NCBI GenBank assembly: GCA_902826835.1
Contig: CADEGH010000002.1
Location: 62,001-126,000 of the forward strand
DNA: 64,000 bases
Source of the DNA: an uncultured bacterium
GTDB lineage: Bacteria > Planctomycetota > GCA-002687715
Direction: 5' to 3'
The notes under the pieces: model-generated
What the model was told of the DNA's origin: nothing
Seen by the model: the letters and a program-made list of their open reading frames with translations, nothing else
Databases searched by the model: none
Part shown: piece after piece, positions 25,182 to 34,438 of the stretch
How the letters are laid out: each line of letters begins with the position of its first letter
Position numbering within the stretch: position 1 is the first letter of the stretch
Program-made: the position numbers and the translations under genes

Positions 25182-27062
25182 ATGAAGTTCCCGAAATTCC
25201 TGGGCGCCGCCTACTTCCTGGCAATCGCCTGCTCCTTACCTTGCTTGCCAGCACCCGCGCTGGCCCAAACCCCGGTACCGGGTCCGATGAAGCCCGCTGA
25301 TCCGGTCCCCCTTTCCCAAGGCGTCATCAACGAAGTTTGTTTCGATCCCGAGGGGATTGCCGGGAGTGAGGGCACCTACCAGTGGGTGGAAATTGTCACC
25401 AAAGCCATGGTCAATGTGGGCGGCTGGCAGATCCGCAACGCTGCCAACCAAGTGCTCTACACTCTGCCTGCGATCGCCATGCCAGCGAACGGGTACATCG
25501 TCGTCTTGCTGGGGCCGAGCGATCCCGCCTCCGACAACACGAATCCCCAGGCCGGTCCCGTCGTCTTGACATCCGGCCATAGCTATGGCGACCATATCGG
25601 AATCCAAGTCGGAGGCGTCAAGCTCTTCGCCAACGGCGCGGTCATGGACCAAGTCGGTTGGGGCTCCGGGAGTCCGGTCAATCCGGTGGTGCCTATCGCC
25701 TTTCCCACGGCGTTTTTTCTCGAAGGAGACTCGATCGGGCGCAACTCCTCCGCCTCGGACACCAACACCGCTTCCGATTGGGCGCTCGACGGGGGCCCCA
25801 ATTCGAACGGCCCGACCCCGGGTGAGGTGAATACCGTAGCCCTGCCGTCCCAGGAAGAAGCCATCCTGTACCAAGACAACTATTTGAACCAGACCCTCGT
25901 CGCCCTGTCCATCACCGACACCGTTCAAGGGTGGATCAGTGTCACCGACTCCAACACGACGGCAATTTCGCATAATGTATCGGGAAATACGGCAACCTGC
26001 GTTTCGCACCATTCACTCGATACGACGATCAATGGAACGGCAACCACGCTCTCCGGAACGATGATCGGAACCTACTCGAGAGTCGTCGGCAACCTGGATG
26101 CTCGCGAGAGTTACACCATCTCCGGGTCGATCGCCGACCCTTCTGGATTCTATCGACTCGACGTCAGCTTTGCACGGTCGACCTCGAACATCCATGTGAA
26201 CCCGCAATCGACCACCTACTCAGGCCAGTACGACTGGAACGAAGGCGCGGCGTCTTACCCGGTTACGGTCACCGGGACGGTGTCGACCAACCCGGTATCG
26301 GCCACCACTTACAACCGCACCGAGAATCGCACGGTGGTGGATTTCAGCAACTACGGACCGAAGACCGCGAGCTCGACGGCCACCAGGGCGCGCACGGGAG
26401 ACGGCCAGTTCACCTTGAGCTACGCGGTCGCCCATTCGTTCCCCGGCCACCTGCCCTACCCCGGCGACGATCACTCCTGGGGGATCGGCATGGTCGCGGA
26501 AACGAGCGAAACTTGTTCCGCCACCCTCGACGGTATCGAACGGTACATCGCGAGCTCGATCACCGCCTACGAATCGAAGCTCAATGGTGCCACGGTTCAA
26601 AACCTCCGTCCCGGTGCGACCGGCTGGATTTCCACGACGATCACGCCGATTACCGACGGAATCGCCTTTGACGAACAAGAGTTCCTGCCGCTTGAGTACT
26701 TCGGCTCCAACTTCGATCTGCGGATCGGGTATACCGGAACCGCCACGTCCGTGAACGGCAAAACCCTGGTGCTGGCGAACGTCTCTCGATTCGAGAACGG
26801 CGTCAACAATTCCAACATGGGCCTCGCGATTGATCCGCCGAAGCAAGACGCTCGTTCGGGGCCAGTCAAGGCCTTCGACTTCGCCTTTCAATGTGCTACC
26901 TGCGTCAAGGGTGCCACGGAGCAAATGAAGAAAATGGGCAAGAAAGCGGCTGCGAAGTGGGCGGCCAAGAAGATCGCCAAATCGTCGGCTAAAAAGTTGA
27001 TTCCGATCTACGGTGCCTACAAGGCCGCCAAGTGCCTCAAGGCCGCACTGCGGGACAACTGA
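25182..27062 (+). CDS. Exported lamin-tail-domain protein with cationic Cys-containing C-terminus (copy 1)
   Basis: 626 residues from ATG 25182; signal peptide MKFPKFLGAAYFLAIACSLP ending at PALAQ. Residues ~45-230 look like a lamin-tail (LTD) Ig-like domain: INEVCFDPEGIAGSEGTYQW, VEIVTK, VGGWQIRNAANQVLYTLP, GYIVVLLG, then EGDSIGRNSSASDTNTASDW and the closing GGPNSNGPTPGEVN. The middle (230-550) is Ser/Thr/Asn-rich beta sequence of unknown type. The last ~55 residues are sharply different: CATCVKGATEQMKKMGKK followed by KWAAKKIAKSSAKK, LIPIYGAYKAAKC. This strongly basic, amphipathic tail has three Cys. An adjacent paralogue has exactly the same length. Likely an extracellular structural or adhesive protein. 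Confidence 0.88.
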   Translation: MKFPKFLGAAYFLAIACSLPCLPAPALAQTPVPGPMKPADPVPLSQGVINEVCFDPEGIAGSEGTYQWVEIVTKAMVNVGGWQIRNAANQVLYTLPAIAMPANGYIVVLLGPSDPASDNTNPQAGPVVLTSGHSYGDHIGIQVGGVKLFANGAVMDQVGWGSGSPVNPVVPIAFPTAFFLEGDSIGRNSSASDTNTASDWALDGGPNSNGPTPGEVNTVALPSQEEAILYQDNYLNQTLVALSITDTVQGWISVTDSNTTAISHNVSGNTATCVSHHSLDTTINGTATTLSGTMIGTYSRVVGNLDARESYTISGSIADPSGFYRLDVSFARSTSNIHVNPQSTTYSGQYDWNEGAASYPVTVTGTVSTNPVSATTYNRTENRTVVDFSNYGPKTASSTATRARTGDGQFTLSYAVAHSFPGHLPYPGDDHSWGIGMVAETSETCSATLDGIERYIASSITAYESKLNGATVQNLRPGATGWISTTITPITDGIAFDEQEFLPLEYFGSNFDLRIGYTGTATSVNGKTLVLANVSRFENGVNNSNMGLAIDPPKQDARSGPVKAFDFAFQCATCVKGATEQMKKMGKKAAAKWAAKKIAKSSAKKLIPIYGAYKAAKCLKAALRDN

Positions 27063-27468
27063 CGCGAACCGAGAACGCAGGGAGCGCGATCGGCGGAGTT
27101 GGAACAAGCGTCTCTCCCTCGGATGCCCGGTGGGTCCCCTCCGACTTCGGGTCGATCGTGATGCCCACCGGCCCGGCGAAGTCCATGGCAAGACGCCTCT
27201 CGGGCCGCGCTCCAAAGCGAGCGGAGACGTGGACGTGATTGTCAACCTCCCCGGCGATCCTCTCGACGTCGGCAACGCGAGCTCAGTCACTCGCCCTCGC
27301 TTTCCAGGCTCCGCCGACTGAGCTCGTCGACGCGCGGAGCGTGCACGAGAAAATTCCTTGCATTTCGTGACAAGTCTCTCGGACCTTCGCTCCTGGAGTG
27401 GACACCGGAATTCGGCGCAAGGTGCGGTGAACTCCCGGTGCCTGATTTTGTTCGAGAGAGACAATCCG
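27063..27468. other. Intergenic region between the two lamin-tail paralogues
   Basis: 406 bp without a supportable gene. The last ~110 bp are a duplicated leader resembling the one in front of copy 1 (TCGTGACA, GAGTGGACACCGG, GGTGCGGTGAA). The first ~290 bp have no counterpart upstream of copy 1; short open stretches on both strands look protein-like in places but have no start, so a decayed gene is possible. Confidence 0.4.
27403..27440 (+). promoter_or_regulatory. Diverged inverted repeat in leader of second lamin-tail gene
   Basis: CACCGG (27403-27408) and CCGGTG (27435-27440) correspond in position to the 9-bp repeat ahead of copy 1. The outer pairs are lost (CCGGTGCC instead of CCGGTGTCC), which weakens the stem to six pairs. 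Confidence 0.4.
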
Positions 27469-29349
27469 ATGAGGTTCCCGAAATTCCTGGGCGCCGCCTA
27501 CTTCCTGGCAATCGCTTGCTCCTTACCTTGCTTGCCAGCGCCCGCGCTGGCCCAAACCCCGGTACCGGGTCCGACTCAGCCGGCCGATCCGGTCCCCCTA
27601 TCCCAAGCCGTCATCAACGAAGTCTGTTTCGATCCCGAGGGTGTTGCGGGGAGTGAGGGCACCTACCAGTGGGTGGAGATCGTCACCAAAGCCCGAGTCA
27701 ACGTGGGCGGCTGGCAGATCCGCAACGCGGCAAACCAGGTGCTATACACCCTGCCGTCCATCGGGATGCCCAGGGGCGGTTACCTCGTCGTCCTGCTGGG
27801 GCCGAGCGATCCCTCCGTGGAAAACACCGACCCCTTGAGCGGTCCGGTGGTGCTCACGTCCGGTCACCCCTACGCCGATCACATCGGAGTCCAGGTCGGC
27901 GGCGTCAAACTCTTCGCCAACGGAGCCGTCATGGATCAAGTGGGGTGGGGCACCGGGAGTCCGGTGAATCCCGTCGTTCCCATTGAGTTTCCCACGGCGT
28001 TCTTCTTGGAAGGGGACTCACTCGGGCGCAACTCATCATCGGCGGATACCAACGCTGCATCCGACTGGGCGCTCGACGGTGGTCCCAACTCCAACGGCCC
28101 TACGCCGGGCGAGAAGAACATCGTGACCCTCCCGCCGGAAAACGACGCCATCTTCTATCAGGACAACTATCTGAATCAGACGCTCGTCGCCCTCTCCATC
28201 ACCGATACGGTTCAGGGCTGGATCACCATCACCGACTCGAATGCGACTCCGGTGTCGTATTCGGCCTCCGGCGATACCGCGATTTGCGTGTCCCACCACG
28301 CCCTGGATGTGACTATCAATGGCACCTCGACCATGCTCAGTGGAACGGTGGTCGGCACCTACTCCCGCACCGTGGGTAACCTCGACGCCCGGGAGAGTTA
28401 CACCATCTCCGGCTCGATTGCGGATCCGTCGGGATTCTATCGACTGGACGTCAACTTCGCCCGCTCGACCTCCAACATTCATGTCAGTCCGCAGTCGACC
28501 ACCTATTCCGGCCAGTACGACTGGAACGAGGGCACGGCCTCCTACCCGGTGACGGTCACCGGCACGATGGCGACCAACCCGGTATCGGCCACGGCCTATA
28601 CCCAGACCGAAAACCGTACCGTCATCGACTTCAGTAATTACGGACCGAAGACCGCCACGGCGACCGCCACGAGATCGCGAACCGGAGACGGCCAGTTTGC
28701 CCTGAGTTATTCGGTCGCACACTCCTTCCCCGGGCACCTTCCCTACCCGGGCGGAGATCACTCTTGGGGAATCGGCATGATCGCCGAAACCAGCGAAACT
28801 TGCACCGCCACGCTCGACGGGATCGAGCAGTACTTGGCGAGTTCCATCACCGCCTACGAGGCAAAGCTCAACGGACTCACGGTCCAAAGCCTTCGTCCCG
28901 CTGAGACCGGTTGGATGTCCACGACCATCACGCCGATCAGCGGTGGCATCCAGTTCAGCGAGCAACAATTCCTTCCCTTGGACTACTTTGGCTCAAACTA
29001 CGACCTCCACGTGGAATACTCCGGATCCGCCGTCACCCTCAATGGGAAGCTCCTCCTGCTCGCCGATATCAGCCGGTCCGAGAACGGCGTCGTCAACTCC
29101 AGCCTCGGGATCGCGGTCGACCCTCCTGCCTTCACCAGTCTCGGGGGAGGGCAAAAAGCCTTCGACTTCGCTTTCCAGTGTGCAACCTGTATCAAGGGCG
29201 CCACGGAGAAGATGAAGAAGATGGGCAAGAAGGCGGCGGCAAAGTGGGTCGCCAAGAAAATGGCCGCGGCGCAGCTCAAGAAGCTGATCCCGATCTATGG
29301 CGCCTACAAGGCCGCCAAGTGCCTCTACGAGGCAATTCGAGACCTTTGA
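27469..29349 (+). CDS. Exported lamin-tail-domain protein with cationic Cys-containing C-terminus (copy 2)
   Basis: 626 residues from ATG 27469, the same length as copy 1 and very similar throughout. Signal peptide MRFPKFLGAAYFLAIACSLP; lamin-tail domain INEVCFDPEGVAGSEGTYQW to GGPNSNGPTPGEKN; middle beta-rich region with identical blocks such as NLDARESYTISGSIADPSGF and TTYSGQYDWNEG; basic tail CATCIKGATEKMKKMGKK, LIPIYGAYKAAKCLYEAIRD. The DNA of the first ~100 bp of the two genes is almost identical while the interior has drifted, mostly at third positions, which suggests the sequence is under selection. The gene ends 37 bp before the NRPS-like gene on the same strand, so read-through is possible. 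Confidence 0.88.
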   Translation: MRFPKFLGAAYFLAIACSLPCLPAPALAQTPVPGPTQPADPVPLSQAVINEVCFDPEGVAGSEGTYQWVEIVTKARVNVGGWQIRNAANQVLYTLPSIGMPRGGYLVVLLGPSDPSVENTDPLSGPVVLTSGHPYADHIGVQVGGVKLFANGAVMDQVGWGTGSPVNPVVPIEFPTAFFLEGDSLGRNSSSADTNAASDWALDGGPNSNGPTPGEKNIVTLPPENDAIFYQDNYLNQTLVALSITDTVQGWITITDSNATPVSYSASGDTAICVSHHALDVTINGTSTMLSGTVVGTYSRTVGNLDARESYTISGSIADPSGFYRLDVNFARSTSNIHVSPQSTTYSGQYDWNEGTASYPVTVTGTMATNPVSATAYTQTENRTVIDFSNYGPKTATATATRSRTGDGQFALSYSVAHSFPGHLPYPGGDHSWGIGMIAETSETCTATLDGIEQYLASSITAYEAKLNGLTVQSLRPAETGWMSTTITPISGGIQFSEQQFLPLDYFGSNYDLHVEYSGSAVTLNGKLLLLADISRSENGVVNSSLGIAVDPPAFTSLGGGQKAFDFAFQCATCIKGATEKMKKMGKKAAAKWVAKKMAAAQLKKLIPIYGAYKAAKCLYEAIRDL

Positions 29350-29386
29350 ACAACCAACGCGCCGGGATTGACTATCATGCCGACCC

Positions 29387-32300
29387 ATGCAAGCACCCGC
29401 GGAGCCGGATGATCCGAATTTGATCGAGACCTCCACCACCCTGGTGGAGGTCTTCTCGCGAATGGCGCGGAGGTTTCCGGATCGGACCGCCCTCGACTGC
29501 CCTCCTCGGGCGGGCCGCCCGGCACGAATCCGATGGACCTACCTGGAGCTGTGCGAGCGAGCCCAGGCGGCAGCGAGACGGCTCCCCCGCCCGGCCCGCG
29601 GCGATGAAGTCATCGCCATCCTCATTCCTCGCGACGGCCCCGAGCTCTATCTCGCACAGCTCGCAGTCTTGTTCTCCGGACGGGCCTACACTTGCCTCGA
29701 TCCGGCGTTTCCTCTGCACCACGCCCGCGCGGTCATTCGGGACTGCGGCGCGAAGGCTCTCATCACCGATCAGAGTCATCGCGCGGTCGCGGAGGGGATT
29801 GGGGCCGGACTGACCTCTCTCCAGTTCATCGACAACCTCGCCGCCTCGCCCACGCCGGAACAGCCTCTGCACGCCCCGGCTCCAGGGGACTTGGCCTACG
29901 TGATCTACACCTCGGGCACGACCGGCGCTCCGAAGGGGGTGATGATCGAACATCGCAGCATCACGCACCTCGTGCTCGCTGACCGCGACCAATTCGCGCT
30001 TTCCCCGGACTCCCGGGTCGCCCAGAACTCCTCCCCGGCCTACGACTCGTCGATCGAAGAAACTTGGCTCGCGTGGGGAGTGGGAGCCACTCTGGTGGTT
30101 CTGGACGACGAGAGCGTGCGAGCCGGCCCCGATCTCCCTCCACTCCTGCGCCGGGAGCGCATTACCGCGTTTTGCCCTCCTCCCACGCTCCTGCGGGCGA
30201 TGGGCGTGGTTCGCCCCGAGGTGGATCTGCCCGAACTCCGGTTCCTGTACGTGGGCGGCGAAGCCCTACCCCAAGATCTCTCCGACCACTGGTCGAGGCA
30301 TCTGTGGCTCGAAAACGGCTATGGACCGACGGAGTGCACGGTGACCGTGGTGCGGGGTCGCATGGAGCCTGGCGCACCGGTCACCATCGGTCAGCCGGTT
30401 CGTGGCCATACCGCCCACATCCTCGATCCAGAACTCCGTCCGGTGGCGGGCGAGCAAGTCGGCGAGTTGTGCCTGAGTGGACCCGGCCTCGCGCGCGGTT
30501 ATCTCGGCAAGCCGGACTTGACCGCCGAGAAGTTCCTCATCCATCCGACGCTGGGGCGGATCTACCGAACCGGCGATGCCGCGCGCCACCTGCCGTCGGG
30601 AGCCATCACCTGCTTGGGCCGGCTCGATGCGCAGATCAAATTGCGCGGCTATCGCATCGAACTCGAAGCCATCGAAGCCTGCCTCGCCGCGCTTCCGGGA
30701 GTGGCGGCGGCCGCTTGCCGATTGCAAGGAGAGGGAGATTCGGCGCTCTTGGCGGCGCACCTCGTCGCTACGCAGTCACCACCGCCCCTCACGATCGATG
30801 AGGTGTTGACGGAGCTTTCGAAGCAGCTCCCGAGCTACATGGTCCCGGCCCGAGCGAGCTGGGCGAAGACTCTGCCGACGACCCTTGCCGGGAAACTCGA
30901 CCGCCGGGCACTCCCGCTCCTCGAAGGCATCGACCGGGTCGATGCCCAGACTTCACCCGCTCCATCCGATCCCCGGGAAGCGCGCATCTTGGAAGCGATG
31001 CGCGAGATTCTGGGTGGAACCTTTCCATCGCATAGCGGTGTCGACTTTTTTGCCGCGGGCGGCGATTCCCTGCGGGCCGCCCGGCTCATCTCGCTGCTCC
31101 GTCGAGATCCGAACACGGCTCGACTCGCGGTCCGCGACGTGTACCGGCACCGAACCGCGCGGGCCTTGGCCAACGCCCTGGATGTTTCTCCCCCCTTGGA
31201 GCTAGGCGCTCAGAACGAAGCGCCGCCTACGGTTCGCGGCCAGAACCGGCCAATCCTGTTCACCCTCGGCCAAATCTCCTGGCTGCTCCTCGAACTCAGC
31301 GCGCTGTCCATGCTCGGGTACGCGGGGGTCTTTTGGGCGCTCCCTCGACTCCTTGCGGATTTGGGGCCGGTGGGCCAGTGCTTGAGCTGGCCGCTCTTGT
31401 CATTGATCACGGCCTGGGCCTGGTGTCCGCTCGCGGTCGGTTGCACATGGCTCGCCAAACGACTACTCGTCGGCCGCTACCAGGCCGGCTCTCACCCGGG
31501 TTTTTCCGGGTTCGCCCTGAAGCACTGGATCGTGGCTCATTGCGCACAGTGGATTCCCTGGCGGCGGATCTCGGGGACCCCGCTCACCGCCGCGGTGCTC
31601 AAGAGCCTCGGCGCCAAGATTGGTGAGCGGGTCCACTTCCACCCCGGAGTCGATCTCACCCGAGGCGGATGGGATCTCTTGGAGATCGGCGATGGTGTCA
31701 CGCTGTCCCGAGACGCCAGTCTTGGAGTGATCGCCCTGAGCCGGGGGCGAATCGATTTCCGCCCCGTCGCGATCGGCGCCGAGGCCACCATCGGAGTCCG
31801 TGCGCATGTCGCCGGGGGATCGACCGTAGGCGAAGGGGCACAACTCACCGACCTTTCGGCATCGCGTTCGGATGGAACCGTCGCAGGCGGGCGGATATTC
31901 GATGGCGTGCCCGCGACCGATGTCGGCTCGGTCCCCAACAAGCCGGTCGCGACCGAGCCCGAATCGACCCCTGGATGCCACGGGCTCGCTCTGGTCGCCT
32001 CCCGCCTCGGGATCGAATTGGCCCTCGCGATTCCGCCGACCGCGTTGCTCGCGGCGGCGCTCTGGCACCAATCGCTCGAGACCGAACAGCTCTTGGCGTG
32101 GCTCGCACGCCCCGCGCTGGATCCGTGGTGGATCTCTACCGTGGTCGTCGGCATGGCGCTCCTGGTCGCCACCCGGCTCGTAGCGCAGGCCATCTTGATG
32201 CGGGCCCTGGGGCGTATTCGCCCCGGAGTCGTGCCGCAATTCGGAGCCACCGCGCGGCGAATCACGCTCAAGACCGAGATCCTCGAGTCCGCAAGCAATT

Positions 32301-33370
32301 GGCTCTCGGGTACCGTATTTTGGCCGATGTGGCTTCGCCTGGCGGGCGCCAAGCTCGGCCGCCGCTCCGAAATCAGCACGGTCCTCGATGTCGTGCCCGA
32401 GCTCTTTGCGCTCGGAGACGAGTCCTTCTTCGCGGACGGCATCTACCTCGCGGGGCCCCGCTTCGACCGTGGCACGATCACCCTGACTCCGACGCGCCTC
32501 GGTCGAGGAACCTTCCTCGGCAACCACTGCACGGTTCCCATGGGGGCGCACTGGCCAGATGGAGTCCTGATCGGACTTTCGACCCCCGGCAGTCTCCCGT
32601 CGCCCGGCCCGATTACATCCTGGTTTGGACACCCGCCGTTTGAACTCCCGCGCCGTGAAATCGTCCGGGTCGACCGTCGATTCACTCATGAACCCGATCT
32701 GATCCGTTGGCTTTCCCGGCTGTTTTGGGAATGCGCCCGCGCCCTGATTCCCGGCATGGGCTTCCTGATCACCCTGGCCTGGTACACGGTGGTCGCCAAC
32801 CGGACGGATCACCTCTCGCCCCTCGCATCGCGAATAGGCGCGACGATGATCGCCACCATAGGGGCCGGTGCCCTCGCGATCTTCGTGGTGTGGGCGCTCA
32901 AGTGGATCCTGCTCCAGCGGGTGCAACCGGGTCAACATGCCCTGTGGTCATCCTGGGCCAGCCGCTGGGATTTCCATTACGTAGTGTGGGGACGCCTCGG
33001 TCATCCGGTGCTGGCGCGATTCGAAGGCACGCTGCTGCTTCCCTGGTACCTGCGCGCCATGGGTATGCGCATCGGGCGCCTCCCGCTCCTGGGCCCCGGA
33101 TTTGCGCATGTGGTCGATCCGGACATGCTCCATTTCGGAGACCACGTCACCGTCGAAGGCCAATTCCAGGCCCACAGTTTCGAGGATCGCGTCCTGAAGA
33201 TCGATCATGTCTACATACACAGTGGGGCCACGGTCGGGGCGCACGCCGTTCTCCTCTACGGCGCCACCATCGGCACCCATACGGCCGTTCTTCCCCACTC
33301 CGTAGTCATGAAACACGAACACCTCCTTCCCGATTCGACCTATGTCGGCGTCCCCACCCAACGGACGTAG
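29387..33370 (+). CDS. NRPS-like protein: adenylation - carrier - membrane/hexapeptide-repeat (Pls-type)
   Basis: 1327 residues. Adenylation domain (1-515): YTSGTTGAPKG (174-184), NGYGPTE (310-316), YRTGD (393-397), LRGYRIELEAIE (419-430) and the invariant AGKLDRR Lys503. Asp220 in AYDSSIEE lies where amino-acid-activating domains keep the Asp that binds the substrate amino group. Carrier domain (530-600): FFAAGGDSLRAARL with phosphopantetheine Ser561. No condensation or thioesterase domain. From ~610 there are several TM segments (WLLLELSALSMLGYAGVFWA) alternating with left-handed beta-helix hexapeptide blocks (KIGERVHFHPG, LGVIAL, IGVRAHVAGGSTVGEG; second set LGRGTFLGNHC; third IHSGATVGAHAVLLYGATIG). 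This matches the C-terminal domain of epsilon-poly-lysine synthetase type enzymes. It probably makes a homo-oligo amide or membrane-attached amino acid conjugate; product unknown. Confidence 0.9.
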   Translation: MQAPAEPDDPNLIETSTTLVEVFSRMARRFPDRTALDCPPRAGRPARIRWTYLELCERAQAAARRLPRPARGDEVIAILIPRDGPELYLAQLAVLFSGRAYTCLDPAFPLHHARAVIRDCGAKALITDQSHRAVAEGIGAGLTSLQFIDNLAASPTPEQPLHAPAPGDLAYVIYTSGTTGAPKGVMIEHRSITHLVLADRDQFALSPDSRVAQNSSPAYDSSIEETWLAWGVGATLVVLDDESVRAGPDLPPLLRRERITAFCPPPTLLRAMGVVRPEVDLPELRFLYVGGEALPQDLSDHWSRHLWLENGYGPTECTVTVVRGRMEPGAPVTIGQPVRGHTAHILDPELRPVAGEQVGELCLSGPGLARGYLGKPDLTAEKFLIHPTLGRIYRTGDAARHLPSGAITCLGRLDAQIKLRGYRIELEAIEACLAALPGVAAAACRLQGEGDSALLAAHLVATQSPPPLTIDEVLTELSKQLPSYMVPARASWAKTLPTTLAGKLDRRALPLLEGIDRVDAQTSPAPSDPREARILEAMREILGGTFPSHSGVDFFAAGGDSLRAARLISLLRRDPNTARLAVRDVYRHRTARALANALDVSPPLELGAQNEAPPTVRGQNRPILFTLGQISWLLLELSALSMLGYAGVFWALPRLLADLGPVGQCLSWPLLSLITAWAWCPLAVGCTWLAKRLLVGRYQAGSHPGFSGFALKHWIVAHCAQWIPWRRISGTPLTAAVLKSLGAKIGERVHFHPGVDLTRGGWDLLEIGDGVTLSRDASLGVIALSRGRIDFRPVAIGAEATIGVRAHVAGGSTVGEGAQLTDLSASRSDGTVAGGRIFDGVPATDVGSVPNKPVATEPESTPGCHGLALVASRLGIELALAIPPTALLAAALWHQSLETEQLLAWLARPALDPWWISTVVVGMALLVATRLVAQAILMRALGRIRPGVVPQFGATARRITLKTEILESASNWLSGTVFWPMWLRLAGAKLGRRSEISTVLDVVPELFALGDESFFADGIYLAGPRFDRGTITLTPTRLGRGTFLGNHCTVPMGAHWPDGVLIGLSTPGSLPSPGPITSWFGHPPFELPRREIVRVDRRFTHEPDLIRWLSRLFWECARALIPGMGFLITLAWYTVVANRTDHLSPLASRIGATMIATIGAGALAIFVVWALKWILLQRVQPGQHALWSSWASRWDFHYVVWGRLGHPVLARFEGTLLLPWYLRAMGMRIGRLPLLGPGFAHVVDPDMLHFGDHVTVEGQFQAHSFEDRVLKIDHVYIHSGATVGAHAVLLYGATIGTHTAVLPHSVVMKHEHLLPDSTYVGVPTQRT

Positions 33371-33395
33371 CGTCGCGACTCCCCGATCCTCGACC

Positions 33396-34304
33396 TCAGC
33401 CCACCTTGACGGTGATTGGTTGAGAGGCGATGAAGATCACGCCATCACGTTCGACCGCATACACGAGATAGAAGACCTGGCCGCTCCCGGGCGTCGATTC
33501 CGGCACCAAGATCCGCGGAGCCGGAGCGGCTCCCCCGTCGAGTTGGACCGCGCCGGAAAAATGGAGGAAGTCCAAGTTCCAAGAGGTTGGCACTGGATGA
33601 GTCGTGGAAGCGATACCGATCCCCAAGGCATCATCGTAGTTCGGCACCAGCTTGGTGCTCGTGTAGATGCGATAAGTCATTCCCTGAAAACCCGCGGCGG
33701 TTTGCACGGGGAGTTCCTGGTCGCTGCCCAAAGCGCAGGCCAGGTCCTCGTCTCCGTTGGCGGTAACCAAGAACTGGGGGAGATTGGGGGCCGGCTCTCC
33801 CGAACTGTCATCGAGGTCGTCGGTAGTCCCGTTTTCTTTGTCCCCGTCCTTGGTCGCCTCCCACCCCACTGCAAGTTCTTTGGACTTGCCGAACTCGTCC
33901 GGCGACCAGACCAGCGGGATGGTGTACGTGCCGTTCCCGAAGCCAGTGGCGTTGTTGGAATAAAGATCGATCTGGCGGCCATTTTGACTTCGATCCCGGC
34001 GCCAATTCTGCTGGGGCACCGTGTCATCGAGCGGCGTTACCGGAACGGTGCTTCCGGTCGAACCTCCAAACTTCGGGAAGACACGCTTGTGAAGGGGCAC
34101 AACGTGCAAGTCCTTGAACTTGGTGCCCTCCGGCAAGTTGGAAACCGTCACCGTGAGGGTGGTGGTCGGCGGATTGACACTCGAGTTCGTGGTCGCGGTC
34201 ACGGTGACTTGCGGGGCCGGAGGTGGCGGCGGCTGGGCGGCCACTTCCTGACAACCCAATGCGATCGCCACCATCAAACAAACGATCATAGTCTGATTCG
34301 TCAT
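33396..34304 (-). CDS. Exported hypothetical protein, tandem paralogue A
   Basis: 302 residues from ATG 34304 with AGGAG upstream. Signal peptide (MTNQTMIVCLMVAIALGC) probably cut after VAA; an ALGC sequence could instead act as a lipobox. A Pro-rich start (QPPPPPAPQV) is followed by beta-sheet sequence (VTVTATTNSSVNPPTTTLTV), then a region with DDTVPQQNWRRDRSQNGRQI and IPLVWSPDEF, and a C-terminal part FLVTANGDEDLACALGSD, MTYRIYTSTKLVPNYDDALG. No family recognised; extracellular or periplasmic. Paralogue B lies immediately upstream on the same strand with the same length; the two share a perfect 323-bp DNA block. Convergent with the NRPS-like gene. Confidence 0.82.
   Translation of the reverse strand: MTNQTMIVCLMVAIALGCQEVAAQPPPPPAPQVTVTATTNSSVNPPTTTLTVTVSNLPEGTKFKDLHVVPLHKRVFPKFGGSTGSTVPVTPLDDTVPQQNWRRDRSQNGRQIDLYSNNATGFGNGTYTIPLVWSPDEFGKSKELAVGWEATKDGDKENGTTDDLDDSSGEPAPNLPQFLVTANGDEDLACALGSDQELPVQTAAGFQGMTYRIYTSTKLVPNYDDALGIGIASTTHPVPTSWNLDFLHFSGAVQLDGGAAPAPRILVPESTPGSGQVFYLVYAVERDGVIFIASQPITVKVG
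33469..33791. repeat. 323-bp perfect direct repeat, copy A
   Basis: Identical base for base to 34512-34834 (offset 1043 bp). It covers about 107 codons of the C-terminal half of both exported paralogues. Flanking coding sequence has diverged much more, so the block was probably homogenised by gene conversion or arose by a very recent partial duplication. Confidence 0.95.
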
Positions 34305-34438
34305 GACTCTCTCCTGCGTCCGAGGACGCTAATTTACACCGAAATCGCAAGAAGGCAGGCAGTCTGCTGCGGCCGAGACCTCCATCGTACCCGCGACTGC
34401 CGCAACGACCTACTCTGACGGTTCCACACCACCTGCCC

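Noticed and set aside
27063..27360. Possible small gene or pseudogene between lamin-tail paralogues
   Set aside because: Protein-like stretches occur on both strands but without a start codon, Shine-Dalgarno or recognisable motif; reported only as intergenic sequence.
25182..29349. Cationic tails as bacteriocin precursors
   Set aside because: They are the C-termini of 600-residue exported proteins with no visible processing site, immunity gene or dedicated transporter; only a structural curiosity for now.
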